The notes under the pieces: model-generated | The model's input: only the letters and a program-made list of their open reading frames with translations | Told to the model about the DNA's origin: nothing | Database searches by the model: none | Shown: positions 31,601 through 41,594 of the stretch, one piece after another | Layout: every line of letters begins with the position of its first letter | How positions within the stretch are numbered: position 1 is the first letter of the stretch | Program-made: the position numbers and the translations under genes | DNA from: Agarophyton chilense | Taxonomy: Eukaryota > Rhodophyta > Florideophyceae > Gracilariales > Gracilariaceae | Length of the DNA stretch: 64,000 nt | Reading direction: 5' to 3' | Assembly (NCBI GenBank): GCA_030374765.1 | Contig: JARGXX010000016.1 | Span: 1,736,001 to 1,800,000 of the forward strand

Positions 31601-33793
31601 TCAGTTTTCCTGAGTCCCCTCCGCCTGGGGCGGGGCCTCAGAATCCTGAACCACTAGCAATGTGGCGCCATCGGCGGGGTTTGAAGGAACGGGGCGGTGG
31701 TCGGAAGCCTGCTCGGCAGGGTAAAGCAACTCATTGCGCGGTTTCGCCTCCGGAATACTCCGTGGAAAATCGATCTTCGCTCGAAGATACGACGTCATCG
31801 GAACGATCCGCTTTTCTACTGGGGTCAACGCCTCATAAATACCGATAACTCGGGCTACTTCCCTCATGGTGAGGATACAGTACGGTAAAATGTGACCGTG
31901 TTCGTAGCATATGTGGCATATGAGTCCCGGGCGTGAGGGCTGCAAACCGGAGCGAGCTTCCGTGAACTTCACCGCTTGGCGGGTATCCTTCCATCCAGGG
32001 CGACTCTGTCGGAGCGCACCGTTTGAATACGGGATGCGAGGTCCGTGAACACGGGGAGAGTTTGCGTACAGCAGGGGTCCATCCTGGGCCGTGTCATATG
32101 AGTCGTCCGTCGTAGACGGTAGTTCGGTTGTCGGGACCGAATGGATATCGCTTCGGGCGAAGTGTACGTTGTCGCACTCCTGTTGGGGGCGCTTAATCGC
32201 AACCAGCGATAGGGATAGAGAATTCGTTTCCATCACCAACGCCTTGGCGGTTCGCGACCTGTGTCCGGGGGCACGAGCTCTTAAAGCGTCACCTTCCGCT
32301 TGCGCGTGTTGGATCAACTCCACATACGTGGTCTTCCTTCGGTCTTCCCGGTAATGGGCCACGAGTGTTCGGATAGCGGGGTCCAGTCCATCGATGAACA
32401 TGGTGCAGCGCTCTCCGGCGGAGTGTACGTTCCCACTACGGTGGAAAGCCTTGTTCAGGCGCACCGAGAATTCGGTTTCCGTTTCTTTAGACTTCTGGCG
32501 CGTATCGCGAAGAGCGAGAATGGCCGACTGAATCGCGTAATTAGTGGCGTAGGACCTCAAGAGGTATTGTACTGCTTCTAGCCAGCAGCTTACCCCTCCT
32601 TCGGAGGCTCTAGACGAGCCTCTTACAGAGTTGTATTGATCCTCGGCGAGGCCTTTCATAAAGTACGGGAGTGCAATAAACGCCTGTCCTTCAGCCATAC
32701 CGAGAATATCCGCTTCGGCGACGAACCTCGCAAGGAAATCCAACACCAAAATGGGGTCTTCTCCAAAAAAGCTCTGGTTCCTGAGGGACAGTTGCATACG
32801 CTTTATGCAATCCTTCACTCTACCCGTGCCACGGGGCGTGCGATCCAAAGAGGAGTTCTCTAGCCGATAGTATCGGTAAGAAACCAACTTCTTGTACAGG
32901 GGGTTGGTGCATTTCAGCTGCTTCAACCCGGAGTGTTTCCTTCCCTTCTCGCGGGCGCGGATCACACCTTGGGTGGCAGACGACCGTTTAGAACGGGATG
33001 AACGCCTGCGATGGCCATCGTCAGAAGACCAATATGACGAGTCCGACCCATTTGAATGGTGAGAGCCACGCGACAACCGTGAGGAGTTCGACGAGTCCGA
33101 GTCATCGCTGTCACGCTTTCCACGCCGACGGCGGGTATCGTCCCTTTTCCTCTCGTGGTTCGCTTGGGGCGACACAGCAACCGGCTTCTCCGGGACGTCT
33201 TCCATCAAGATGGTTTGCTCTAACGTCTGGAGACGGGCACTAACACGATTGAATCGGCTCTCGACACCTTCCACGTAAGCGGCGGGACCACCAAAACATT
33301 CCAACAGGGTGTTGACGTCCGCCCGCAACAAGTGGAGGTCGTCAACCACTTCCTTCATAGAAGAGCCATGACACCTGGAACGCAGCGCTTCGAACTCTTC
33401 CACGAAGGCATTGTGCGCTTCCCGCATTATGCGGATCTGCTGCCTCACCCTTGAGTTGGTGTCGATGTGGAACTCGTTTTTCTGGGCCTTTTCGTCGGCA
33501 GGAGCTGGGTCATCTACGGCAGGGGCCGGTCCAGCACCAGAATTGGGTCCATTCTTCGACGCCTTAGGCGGTAGCTTGTTATTCTTGGAGGAGTACGACC
33601 CCTTACTCTTGCCTTTCGGAGCGGCTTGAGGTAACGGCGGGGGAACCCTTCCAGGGTCCGCAGGCACCACGTCATTGACGGAACGGCTCCGCGTGATCGC
33701 GGGTTCCGCTTCCGACGGTAGTCGTGACATGGTTGTAGCGTTGACCACTAAGAATAGGACAACAAAAGCTTCCACCAAGTGGGTCCAAACCAA
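31601..33793 (-). CDS. Element 2 gag, looks whole (730 residues)
   Basis: Open from the ATG about 100 bases after the 5' LTR. N-terminal 120 residues are Pro/Ala/Lys-rich and disordered; then a coiled-coil-like segment (about 120-200); a Ser/Asp/Arg-rich linker (DDSDSSNSSRLSRGSHHSNG); the capsid-like region from about residue 290 (PILVLDFLARFVAEADILGM, SCWLEAVQYLLRSYATNYAI, FIDGLDPAIRTLVAHYRED); and one zinc knuckle near residue 645 (CHICYEHGHILPYC, CX2CX4HX4C). A short tail follows. It would form the particle shell and package RNA. Same architecture as gag of element 1 and of the fragment at the right edge. Confidence 0.9.
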   Translation of the reverse strand: MVWTHLVEAFVVLFLVVNATTMSRLPSEAEPAITRSRSVNDVVPADPGRVPPPLPQAAPKGKSKGSYSSKNNKLPPKASKNGPNSGAGPAPAVDDPAPADEKAQKNEFHIDTNSRVRQQIRIMREAHNAFVEEFEALRSRCHGSSMKEVVDDLHLLRADVNTLLECFGGPAAYVEGVESRFNRVSARLQTLEQTILMEDVPEKPVAVSPQANHERKRDDTRRRRGKRDSDDSDSSNSSRLSRGSHHSNGSDSSYWSSDDGHRRRSSRSKRSSATQGVIRAREKGRKHSGLKQLKCTNPLYKKLVSYRYYRLENSSLDRTPRGTGRVKDCIKRMQLSLRNQSFFGEDPILVLDFLARFVAEADILGMAEGQAFIALPYFMKGLAEDQYNSVRGSSRASEGGVSCWLEAVQYLLRSYATNYAIQSAILALRDTRQKSKETETEFSVRLNKAFHRSGNVHSAGERCTMFIDGLDPAIRTLVAHYREDRRKTTYVELIQHAQAEGDALRARAPGHRSRTAKALVMETNSLSLSLVAIKRPQQECDNVHFARSDIHSVPTTELPSTTDDSYDTAQDGPLLYANSPRVHGPRIPYSNGALRQSRPGWKDTRQAVKFTEARSGLQPSRPGLICHICYEHGHILPYCILTMREVARVIGIYEALTPVEKRIVPMTSYLRAKIDFPRSIPEAKPRNELLYPAEQASDHRPVPSNPADGATLLVVQDSEAPPQAEGTQEN

Positions 33794-33867
33794 GAAATTG
33801 GAAAGCAGTTCTCGACGAGAGAAGACAGCACAGCAATGTGAAAAACAACCAAACCAGGTCCCCCTAG

Positions 33868-33890
33868 CCTTCTAAGTCGGGAAACCAGTT
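33868..33890 (-). other. Element 2 primer-binding site
   Basis: On the - strand, after the 5' LTR, the bases read AACTGGTTTCCCGACTTAGA. The TGG and the following CCCGACTTAGAA match the sites of elements 1 and 3. Confidence 0.7.
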
Positions 33891-34975
33891 TGTAGTGCAA
33901 CGCCAAGGGCGGCGGAAACACACGAAGATGTCCGAGTCTTCCTCCAAGGAGGGTAGCACGGCGACGGAGCCTCTCCGGAGTGAACACGACTAGGTCGGGG
34001 TGTAAGGCCGAGGTTCACCGGCACGCCAAGCGGGGAGAGTGCAGGATGCTAGAAGGGAGCAGACCAGGTATGAGCTGTATTCCACGGGAGTGGGCAAGTC
34101 TCGGGATCGAGTAATGCACCCACAGGAGTGGCGGTAAACCCGGTAAGCCGGCGCGCGGCACACGCGCGAGCGGCACGAATAACCAACCACAAAGCAAAAG
34201 GGGGAGCTACCACGAGAGTGGGTAAGCGATAAAGGGGGGACCACCCAGTGGAGGCGATCGGGGGCATGGGCCAGGAGAGCCAAAAGAAATATGTAGCGAA
34301 CCCAATAATGGGGCGAGAACACGGCAGTGGTATGAACGATATACACGCTAACAGCTGTGAGTCTCCTGTTGACGCAGGGTGGATAAGTCTACCGTTAGTA
34401 ACGCGGCTTCACCTCCGTAGAGTGTGGAAGACTCGCGAAAGCGGAAAAAGACTTAGAGCCAAGAACCCTGGTTCGGCGAGAACACGGCAGTGGTATGAAA
34501 TATATACACGCTAACAGCGGTGAGTCTCCTGTTGACGCAGGGTGGATAAGTCTACCGTTAGTAACGCGGCTTCACCTCCGTAGAGTGTGGAAGACTCGCC
34601 AAAGCGGAAAAAGACTTAGAGCCAAGAACCCTGGTTGGGGAGGTTTACTGAGTGTCAGGGCGAGATCGCCCTGGCACTATATAGTGTAGAATACTGTAAA
34701 GAGCTCTCTAACCTAGTGTAATAAAGCTAAATAAATAGAGAAATATCCAGCTATGCTGTGCCATCCTGTCCCGGGCCACCCGTGATACACGTGGGTAAGT
34801 CACACCCAAATCGGGGCCACGGCGCACGGCCGCCGGTGCACTTCGCGTACAACGCGTATACACCTGGCTACGCCAGCCCACTAGAAGCGGTATTACTCAT
34901 AGATCTCACAAGTATCGCCCGAGGCGGAAAAACAACCAAGTCCTGGAAAACGGCCCTCACGAGGGTTGCACTTCA
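33891..34975 (-). repeat. Element 2, 5' LTR with internal duplication
   Basis: Same termini as the 3' LTR but 163 bases longer, because one internal block is present twice in tandem (34312-34474 and 34475-34637). The inner edge carries the primer-binding site. Confidence 0.93.
34312..34637. repeat. Tandem duplication, period 163, inside the 5' LTR of element 2
   Basis: The block starting GGCGAGAACACGGCAG is repeated once at a spacing of exactly 163 bases, and 163 is also the length difference between the two LTRs. The copies are nearly identical. LTRs are copied from one template at insertion, so the duplication arose during or after the insertion. Confidence 0.93.
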
Positions 34976-34980
34976 TTTTC
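34976..34980. repeat. Target-site duplication TTTTC, right of element 2
   Basis: Partner of 22789-22793; together they fix the limits of LTR element 2. Confidence 0.85.
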
Positions 34981-35880
34981 TTCTCGACTTACAGCAGTCC
35001 CTCTGCGATTTAGTTCCGACGCTTTGCTACCTGGGCAAGCTCCTCGATCTCGTCGGCGCCGCAGTGAAGGGCATTTGCGTGGCTGGAAAGCATGTGCGCA
35101 TGCTTGCTGCCGACAGAAGCAGATTTGTGGTACGAACTGGGAGGCATTTCATCTTCAATTCCAGCTTCTACTTTGCCGCCAATCTTCGCGCACACCGCCG
35201 ACGCCACACTGCTCCGGTGATAAGGAGTCTCTTTCAGAAAAGAATCGTTTGCTTTGCCTTACTAGATATAGCAAGCTACCACTGCGCAGTATTACTCAAA
35301 AACATAAGTGCCTCTATGAACTCGAAACTCTTCCCGACATCCAGGTCCTTTTCTTGAGAGAAAGAATACATGTTGCTTATATTTGCTTCTTTATTGTACA
35401 CAGCAGTAGCACCGCGAATAAAATGTTTCTCGTTTGGAGATCCGGTAGGATTCTTCGATTTCATGCTGAACATAATACTCTCAAACCGTATGAACTCGAC
35501 ACGTGCTTTTTTGAACCCGCTGTACGATGGTCGTACTCGTGCGTGGTGCGGGAGGCTTCGAAAGAGAAACTGGCCTTCTTTTTTTCTTGTTTCAAGAGCC
35601 CAAAGCTTTATAGTATCTTTTCCGTCAAACTGTCTTTCTTTTTGCCCGTTTCTCGCTTGGGATCTTCTGATGCGCCGAGTAATGCATTACAGGCGGCCAA
35701 AGTTTCGAAAACTGACCATTCTTTTCCAGAACCCATTTGGGTCTGCGTGTGGTGAGAAAAAAGTATCAAAATATCGGATTGAAGAATTCTATTTAATGTG
35801 GGCACAAGTCCCGAGAGCGAGGATATATAGGGGAGGGTGGCTTTTTTTGCGTATTGATAAGGCCATGTCTGTATGCATTT
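34981..35880. other. Right flank of element 2; nothing firm
   Basis: The - strand segment 35010-35207 is helix-like and may continue the decayed gene seen left of element 2. Long open frames on + overlap it but look like chance. No known domain is visible. Confidence 0.35.
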
Positions 35881-35883
35881 GGT

Positions 35884-36015
35884 ATTTTGGTGCAATTGTG
35901 GCAGGAAGGATGTGGGGTGGCGGCAAGTACTGTTGGTTTCCCCGCTGGGGTTCCGCTGCAGTTGTGGCGGGAAGGAGGCGTTGTGGCGGCAAATACCGTT
36001 GGTTACCCCGTTGGA
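35884..36015. repeat. Imperfect two-copy minisatellite, period about 64
   Basis: The pattern GCAATTGTGGCAGGAAGGAT...GGCGGCAAGTACTGTTGG followed by CCCCGCTGGGG is repeated once as GCAGTTGTGGCGGGAAGGAG...GGCGGCAAATACCGTTGG followed by CCCCGTTGG. Located at the 3' end of a hypothetical - strand frame. Confidence 0.7.
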
Positions 36016-36662
36016 GAGCTCTCCAAAAAACACTGATTCGAAACATTTTTGAAGAAGTTCCAATTCAATTTCCTGGTTTTGATTTGAAATTTGTTTTGAA
36101 GAGCATGGGTGTGCCCTGAACAGCCCTCCAACTGAAAAAATGGCTTGAAATTATGCATTGGAGAGACCGGTGGAGATGCTCTTACATTCCCAACGCCTCT
36201 TGCAACGGGGCATGCCCGTATCAAATAATCGACTCGGTATTGTCCGAATTTTTTTAAATTGCGGTGCTCGCTGTTGTACCGGCCAAAACGAATAATCGTT
36301 AATATCTCGGCTTCTAAGCCGCGCAGAAGGATTTTGAGTGCAGATTCAGAGTCTACGCAAAACTGCAGCGCATGGCCCTCGTCTTGCATTTCCTGAGACG
36401 GTGCCCGCATTGGGTCTACTAAATCATCCAAAAAGACTTGCAAATAGTGTATTTGATTTTTTGGCTTGCCACGGCGCATCAGAGAGTCATGAGAACGGAT
36501 TGAAGTGACACGCTGTCGCCGCTTTAAGCCAACCTCGCCGATGAAGCGCCACTCGCTGTTCTGCCGATACGGCACCAACTGCTGCACTCTACCAGACACG
36601 ACCCTCGACCCATGTGCAGACGCGAGAGGGTACACAATGACGACCATTCTTTTCTGTACCAC
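36003..36662 (-). CDS. Hypothetical protein, 219 residues
   Basis: I do not recognise this protein. The N-terminal two thirds look coding: a basic segment (GLKRRQRVTSIRSHDSLMRR), then mixed helices (HYLQVFLDDLVDPM, SESALKILLRGLEAEILTII) and the motif QYRVDYLIRACPVA. The C-terminal third is less convincing and runs into the minisatellite at 35884-36015. There is no signal peptide or membrane span. It could be a host gene, an exon, or part of a transposon. Neighbouring DNA on either side carries no firm gene, so context gives no help. Confidence 0.3.
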   Translation of the reverse strand: MVQKRMVVIVYPLASAHGSRVVSGRVQQLVPYRQNSEWRFIGEVGLKRRQRVTSIRSHDSLMRRGKPKNQIHYLQVFLDDLVDPMRAPSQEMQDEGHALQFCVDSESALKILLRGLEAEILTIIRFGRYNSEHRNLKKFGQYRVDYLIRACPVARGVGNVRASPPVSPMHNFKPFFQLEGCSGHTHALQNKFQIKTRKLNWNFFKNVSNQCFLESSPTG

Positions 36663-37408
36663 ACCCCTTGGCGCAACGGAACACAGACCGGCCGCAGAAC
36701 CTTGAGTGTGGAAGCTTTTGCCCAGAGGAAAGGAGCTTTGTGGATGGTGCGAGCAGTGTGTCGCTTAATTAAAGGGAATGCAGCGCAGACTTGACAGCAG
36801 TGGTTAAACATAGAAGCGCTTTCACCTAATTTTGACAAAGCACTCCATTTTTGTCTTTCGTTTTCAATATATGTAGATGTGCTTCGTATGTGATTCAAAA
36901 TTACAAATGGCGTCGGGTCATTGTGAAGAAGAAGGAGACGTGTTGTTCACCGACAACTTTGTTCATGACATACAGTATGCAGTGCAGTGGCAAAGCTGAA
37001 GCTTCAAGTCTGTCTTTGGCAAGGAGTTTCAACATGACATCCGTCGTGTGCCTCCCCCCTCCAGCAGCCCGTAACTACTAAAACGATGCTCAGTATGAGA
37101 TTGCAAGGTAGTGGACGGTTGGGTTCTAAAGCTAGCTTTCCTCATGAGCGAGGACAGATTCGTGGATAATTCTCAATATTGTTCAAATTGTGCTTCTCCA
37201 ACGGCAAGAGTATTGCACATATTTCGTCGACAGAATCCTTTTTATTGTAGACCAGCATATCCTAGCTCTCTTAACGATTATGGTCACAAGCACTGAGTAC
37301 AGGTTTGCAATCATATCTCTCTTGTAACTTTCAAACTCATCTTCATTTCTAACTTGAATAATCTATCGAATTTGTTTCATTTTGTAATGGCTGGTGGGAG
37401 GCTGCCCC
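36663..37408. other. Intergenic, nothing recognised
   Basis: Only short open frames in competing frames. No repeat ends or RNA gene were seen. Confidence 0.5.
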
Positions 37409-38038
37409 TCAAAAAAACAGTAACTTCGAGAGGTCAGCAGATGCGTCACCATCGGAATAGTTGGCGTTAATACTGAAAAATCTTCGTGAGTCGTTGCCAG
37501 CTATGTTCATCAATTCTGTAATGTTCTGAGATTCTCCTACGCCAACGGCAAAAACCACACCTCCACGTCTGAAGAAGAACGCAGATCGATGACCTGGATC
37601 GCGACCCACGCTACTATTGCCGTCGCCAAACAGCACGATGAGATTTCGACTTGCATGGCTCTCGGAGAGTTCACTGATACAATAGTTTAGCCCAGCGGTA
37701 ACAAATTTGCGATTTGATTCCAACTGCACAGAAGATCGCAAGCTAGAAAGAAATTTGTCGTGATCCACAGTAAACGGACTGATAGTTGTCACAGAGATTC
37801 CATATTGCGCAGCCGCTAGTCCCATTTTGTTGCCGTGTGGGATCGCATTGACGACTTGATTGACCACACTTTTTTGAGTCCTGTACCACGAAGGAGAAAT
37901 GGAGGAGCTCCCATCCAAAGCAAAGCATATATTGACATTGGCCGCTGTAAGTTTAGAGATTGTTTGGCTTCGGTTGTCGGCCGAGATATGAGGCACAAGG
38001 AATGCGTAGACGATAAGAAATAGTACAGCGGTCCTCAT
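37409..38038 (-). CDS. Secreted von Willebrand factor A-domain protein
   Basis: A single 209-residue intronless gene. Residues 1-20 are a classic signal peptide (MRTAVLFLIVYAFLVPHIS). From about residue 34 a vWA domain follows: NICFALDGSSSIS carries the metal-binding DxSxS motif (D42, S44, S46), the MIDAS threonine is T114 in FVTAGLNYC, and the third-site aspartate is D139 in VLFGDGNSS. So all five metal-ligand positions of a MIDAS are visible. vWA domains with this site bind protein or glycan ligands through a divalent cation. The domain fills the mature protein, so it is probably a single-domain extracellular or wall-associated binder. It is divergently arranged with a relative at 39006-39689 across a 967-base gap. 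Function in the organism is unknown. Confidence 0.88.
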   Translation of the reverse strand: MRTAVLFLIVYAFLVPHISADNRSQTISKLTAANVNICFALDGSSSISPSWYRTQKSVVNQVVNAIPHGNKMGLAAAQYGISVTTISPFTVDHDKFLSSLRSSVQLESNRKFVTAGLNYCISELSESHASRNLIVLFGDGNSSVGRDPGHRSAFFFRRGGVVFAVGVGESQNITELMNIAGNDSRRFFSINANYSDGDASADLSKLLFF

Positions 38039-39005
38039 CTTCGGAATCTTTAGAGGAAGAAAGGACGATAAAGGAGGTATGTTCTCGAAGAAGGTTGATC
38101 AAAGTACAGGTGCGCAAGGAACAGGTTTGCAAGCGTCTGAAAATGATGAAGTGGCAGCGACCAACGGAGTTGGGGAGCTGTCCTTGTGAAGTTGAAAAGC
38201 ATACCCTGACATGCACAACTAGAATGGTTTTGTTCGATGGAGCGGGTTTCTCGTCAATTGGTTTCCGGTTCGTCATATTTCACTGTTGTACATTTTATTG
38301 CCAAGGAAGCTGTACACGCCCAAATACTACTATGCTGCCATATCACGACTCGCACCATCCACAACGTTGCTCTTCATTGGGCAGAAGCTTCCTCTTCCGG
38401 CTCGCAATAAATCTCTGGAGCTTTATTTTGTCGTCTCATCACATTCTGCAGCACTGTGCGATCTTGTTGCATCACGTTCGAAACACAATACGTTCAGTGA
38501 GAGCCTTCTCACTGAACATTATCCTTTCCATGCAAATACCTTGTGCATCGCTTCGAAACGAAACTCCCAGTGTCCACCGTAGTACAGCGAGCCCGTAGAA
38601 AATCCTGTGAATCTGCCAATCTTGTACGCCCGTGTCGATTCGAGAACGATTTTCTCCGTGTTCACGTATAAAAACACTTCTCTGTTAGCTAGACGATTTG
38701 CTTTCACACTCTAAACTATACAGTTGGTGCATCTCGGCAATTCAAACAAGACAATACAACAGCAGAGTAATAGTAAGAACGATTATGACGTATTTTTATG
38801 TACTCACTTTTATTGTGCCAGTTGCGCCTCCTCCTCGCCTACGGCATCTGGACGCTTCATGCTGCACTCTCCTGCCGTTATAAGCGCATCATTGCTCTAG
38901 GAATGTCTCGAACTCAGCACCCTCTCCACTCCTCCATCGACCCCACCAGTACTACTCAAAAACAGTTTTGAGATTTCAGCGTCAACTAAATCACACTCGC
39001 CAAAA
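38039..39005. promoter_or_regulatory. Shared divergent upstream region of the two vWA genes
   Basis: This 967-base region separates two genes transcribed away from each other, so it must hold both promoters. AT-rich TATA-like spots occur (GTATAAAAAC near 38665, GTTATAAGCG near 38876), and the + gene's start has the context CCAAAAATGATG. A perfect 8-base inverted repeat around 38497-38516 (CAGTGAGA...TCTCACTG) may be a binding site. None of these is proven. Confidence 0.4.
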
Positions 39006-39689
39006 ATGATGAAGCTCTTGGTCTGTGCAATCACAGCGGCGCTCTGCATCTCCGCTCACGCATCCGTTGTCAAGAAACTCCCTTTCACTGGACGAATCAC
39101 GGACTTCGCAAAAGAGGAGCTGAGACGTAAGATCGCTGCAGCTGGCGGATGTAATCTTAACGTCTGCTTTGCTATCGACGGCAGCGGATCGATTTCTGAC
39201 GATGAATTTACCAACGAGAAGAACTTTGTTTTGGACGTCAGTTCAGTTATTGTGGATAACGCTGTTGAGATGGGTGCCGTGCAGTACGCCAGTTCTGTGC
39301 GTACCATTACCGACCTCACACCTAATGATAGCAGATTCAATGAGCTTATTGAAGATGAATCGCAGCTCCACGGGCTCTCTTTCGTCGTGGGTGGCATCAA
39401 CGCATGCTTCTCTCAACTCTCACGCAGGCAGGGTGAGCCGTTGAAGATTGTTCTTCTGGGAGACGGTAAGAGCAACATCGGGTCCAGTGCAATCAGGAGA
39501 GCAGAGCAGTTCCGTCGGTTCGGAGGCAGTATTAGTGTGGTAGGTGCCGGAAATCAGGACGAGGAGGTGTTGCTTAAGATTGCTGGTGACGACAAAATGG
39601 TCTTCAGGGTTGACAGTTTCGGTGACGTTCTTGCACTTGAGATGATCGCCGAGACTCTTGCCCTTAATATCTGTAACGTGGAGGAGTAA
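39006..39689 (+). CDS. Secreted von Willebrand factor A-domain protein, paralogue
   Basis: A 227-residue intronless gene. Residues 1-19 form a signal peptide (MMKLLVCAITAALCISAHA). The vWA domain starts near residue 50: NVCFAIDGSGSIS has the DxSxS motif (D58, S60, S62) and VLLGDGKSNIG the later aspartate (D153). The MIDAS threonine found in the neighbour is replaced: FVTAGL there is FVVGGI here, so metal binding may be weaker or of another type. The C-terminal part (SISVVGAGNQDEEVLLKIAG) matches the neighbour's VFAVGVGESQNITELMNIAG, so the two are paralogues, strongly diverged. Likely secreted single-domain binding protein. The start at the first of two adjacent ATGs has an A-rich context; the second would do as well. 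Confidence 0.9.
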   Translation: MMKLLVCAITAALCISAHASVVKKLPFTGRITDFAKEELRRKIAAAGGCNLNVCFAIDGSGSISDDEFTNEKNFVLDVSSVIVDNAVEMGAVQYASSVRTITDLTPNDSRFNELIEDESQLHGLSFVVGGINACFSQLSRRQGEPLKIVLLGDGKSNIGSSAIRRAEQFRRFGGSISVVGAGNQDEEVLLKIAGDDKMVFRVDSFGDVLALEMIAETLALNICNVEE

Positions 39690-40719
39690 GCATTTGATGA
39701 GCTTGGGCGGGACTGTATTTCGCTAAATCTTAACAAGAAGAGCATTGGAAACAGCGGTCTAGACTTTAATTAAATCATAACCCCCATTTCGCATTTCATC
39801 TCAGCAAGTTGTATACCTTTTACGGACAGCTTCGCGCACGAAAAAGGTACCTTAGCACCGCTGCAGCAAACTTCATGAGACGTGCCGCAGTCCCCTCTCA
39901 GAGTGCTTTTAGTTTGCAACCACAAGTCCAGAACAGAAACAAAAATGGTTTAAATAACATCAGTGGCAAAGCAAGCATGTGACTCACAGGCTTGTTACGA
40001 ACTTAATCTCTCTTGTGCCTTTTTTTCTGTGGATGGAGTTTGAAAAGACCATGCTACATTCATTTTGCATCCCTACAAGCGGAAGCGTCATCGTGCAAGA
40101 ACGAAAGAGGAGTGAGTGAAAGTGCTTGGGCGTTTGAGTGTGAGTGTCTTTAACCGATTCTCTGCAATTCATCCCGAGCTGTTAGCCTCTGTAAGTGAAG
40201 CTGTTATAAAGAACGACCATTAATTGGCTCGAAACGTATTCTAAACCTTGCTTCATGAGCCAAGTAGGTGCATCAGATCCGAAAGCTCTTGATCTTCTTT
40301 TCATGCGTGGTCATGTTGTGGTGTTCTGAGTCACGGCGTCGCAATGACCGAGGGCCAGGAAAATCGATAGGACGGACAAGAGGCCGAAGTGAGTTTGAGT
40401 TCGTGCACTGCGTCACAATTCGTTCTTGTCGCTTCGTGAGAACAAGACAAGCAGCTGGGAGTAATACGAGAGATCAAAGTTGTCAAAAGGTTCGGTCTTG
40501 AGTCTCTGTCTCCCCTTTTCAGGAGAGAGCAAAACTCTCAGAGCTTTATAGTGTGTCAAAGTATAGCTTGAAGGTAGTCAAAATGGCTCGAAGTAACTGA
40601 GATACGACTAAGAATCACTACAGTACGTCTAACTAAGCTTGTAGCTGTGACAAGGTCTGATGGCTGGTCGCGTTATGTTGGATTAAGCTTGTGGCGGTGA
40701 CCTCGCTTGCAATCTTGTC
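39690..40719. other. Intergenic; one weak small secreted candidate
   Basis: At 40268-40501 (+) a 77-codon frame starts with a signal-peptide-like segment (MHQIRKLLIFFSCVVMLWC) followed by an Arg/Ser-rich tail. Without a homologue or conserved motif it may be chance. Nothing else is recognisable here. Confidence 0.25.
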
Positions 40720-41223
40720 GCAGTACGGTACATTCGCTCCTTCTTTGGCTAAAGATGTCCTCATCGAAGCCTTTGCGAGGAAAGAGTTTACAAGTTTTTC
40801 GCAGTTACGTAGTGACGTTCAAAGTAGTTAGACGTCTTAATGGGAGGACTACCAAATCTGAGCAAGAAAGTATTCACGGCAGTTTAAACCCTTCTTTGCC
40901 AAAATGAGTGACACTTCTAGTTCTCCATTTCTATATTCATCGATGACAATGGCTAAGCGGCTGTTGTTTTCATCGTGAAACCGACAAAGCTTCAAAAACG
41001 TGCATGACATTATGTGGTTTTCGTATGGTAGGAGGCACCTCAATTCGATATTTTACAGTTTCAATACGTTAACGAACTCGAAATGGACCGATAATGCGCA
41101 TTTTCTCCTCCGCCAGTATTGAAGAACAGCTTGTTAGAGGAAACGAATCAGAGCGGAGCAAGACATGACCACAGATCACCAATTTACGAAAAAAAGGTCA
41201 CAGGGGGAGCTGTTAGCGTAGTA
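40720..41223 (-). mobile_element. Relic gypsy element 5: end of pol (integrase tail and chromodomain)
   Basis: On the - strand are IIGPFRVR and VKYRIEVPPTIRKPHNVMHV, the usual end of a gypsy integrase, and then a chromodomain-like stretch (IDEYRNGELEVSLILAKKG, YFLAQIW). Many breaks; very old. The TTAA end of the piggyBac transposon lies directly beside it, and the integrase core of the same kind of element lies beyond that transposon (45537-45926), which shows that piggyBac jumped into this relic. Confidence 0.7.
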
Positions 41224-41227
41224 TTAA

Positions 41228-41274
41228 CCCTTTTGACCCTAGAAGCTTAACGCTACTATAATAGAGTTAAGGTA
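41228..41274 (+). repeat. piggyBac left terminal inverted repeat
   Basis: The CCCTTTTGACCCT start matches the consensus of piggyBac-family ends. The inner part CTACTATAATAGAG is exactly shared with the right end. Confidence 0.88.
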
Positions 41275-41594
41275 TGAATATGATTGGGTGACGACGGGAA
41301 CATTTGGTTTTCAGCCTGCCAAGTGTTTACCTTGCTTATATCTAGTATAATAGCGTTAAGCTTTTCGGTTCCTCGTTGGTTGTCACATGAATTTGCGCTG
41401 CGTAGAGCCAATGAGAACAGTTGTTATGAGGCGCTGTCTCTTCGATGTCAAACGTCATTCCACCTCAGTGCACAGGAGTGCCACATATAATGCGTACCAA
41501 ACTGCGTGTTATGCTACTCGCTGCTTTGAGGAACAATATCCACTTTATGCAAAACCACAGGCATCCGCCAAACAATGTGGCCTAACTTCTTGTC

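Larger units (their letters stand above)
22794..34975 (-). mobile_element. LTR element 2: Ty3/gypsy chromovirus, complete length, mostly preserved
   Basis: Long LTRs (922 and 1085 bases) enclose gag, protease, reverse transcriptase, RNase H, integrase and a chromodomain on the - strand, and a long antisense gene on + next to the 3' LTR. Excluding one tandem duplication in the 5' LTR, the LTRs differ at about 2% by eye, so it is the youngest LTR element here. Gag looks whole; pol carries roughly five to seven breaks, so the copy is a fossil despite its youth. The element is GC-richer than its surroundings. It is inserted in decayed DNA beside Harbinger 2. Confidence 0.93.

Noticed and set aside
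34981-35240. Splice-donor-like GTAAGT on the - strand beside element 2, suggesting insertion in a host intron
   Set aside because: No convincing exon on either side and no matching acceptor; the flanks look like decayed transposon DNA.
35370-36119. 249-codon + frame right of element 2
   Set aside because: It overlaps a better-looking - strand frame and includes the minisatellite; no domain or signal.
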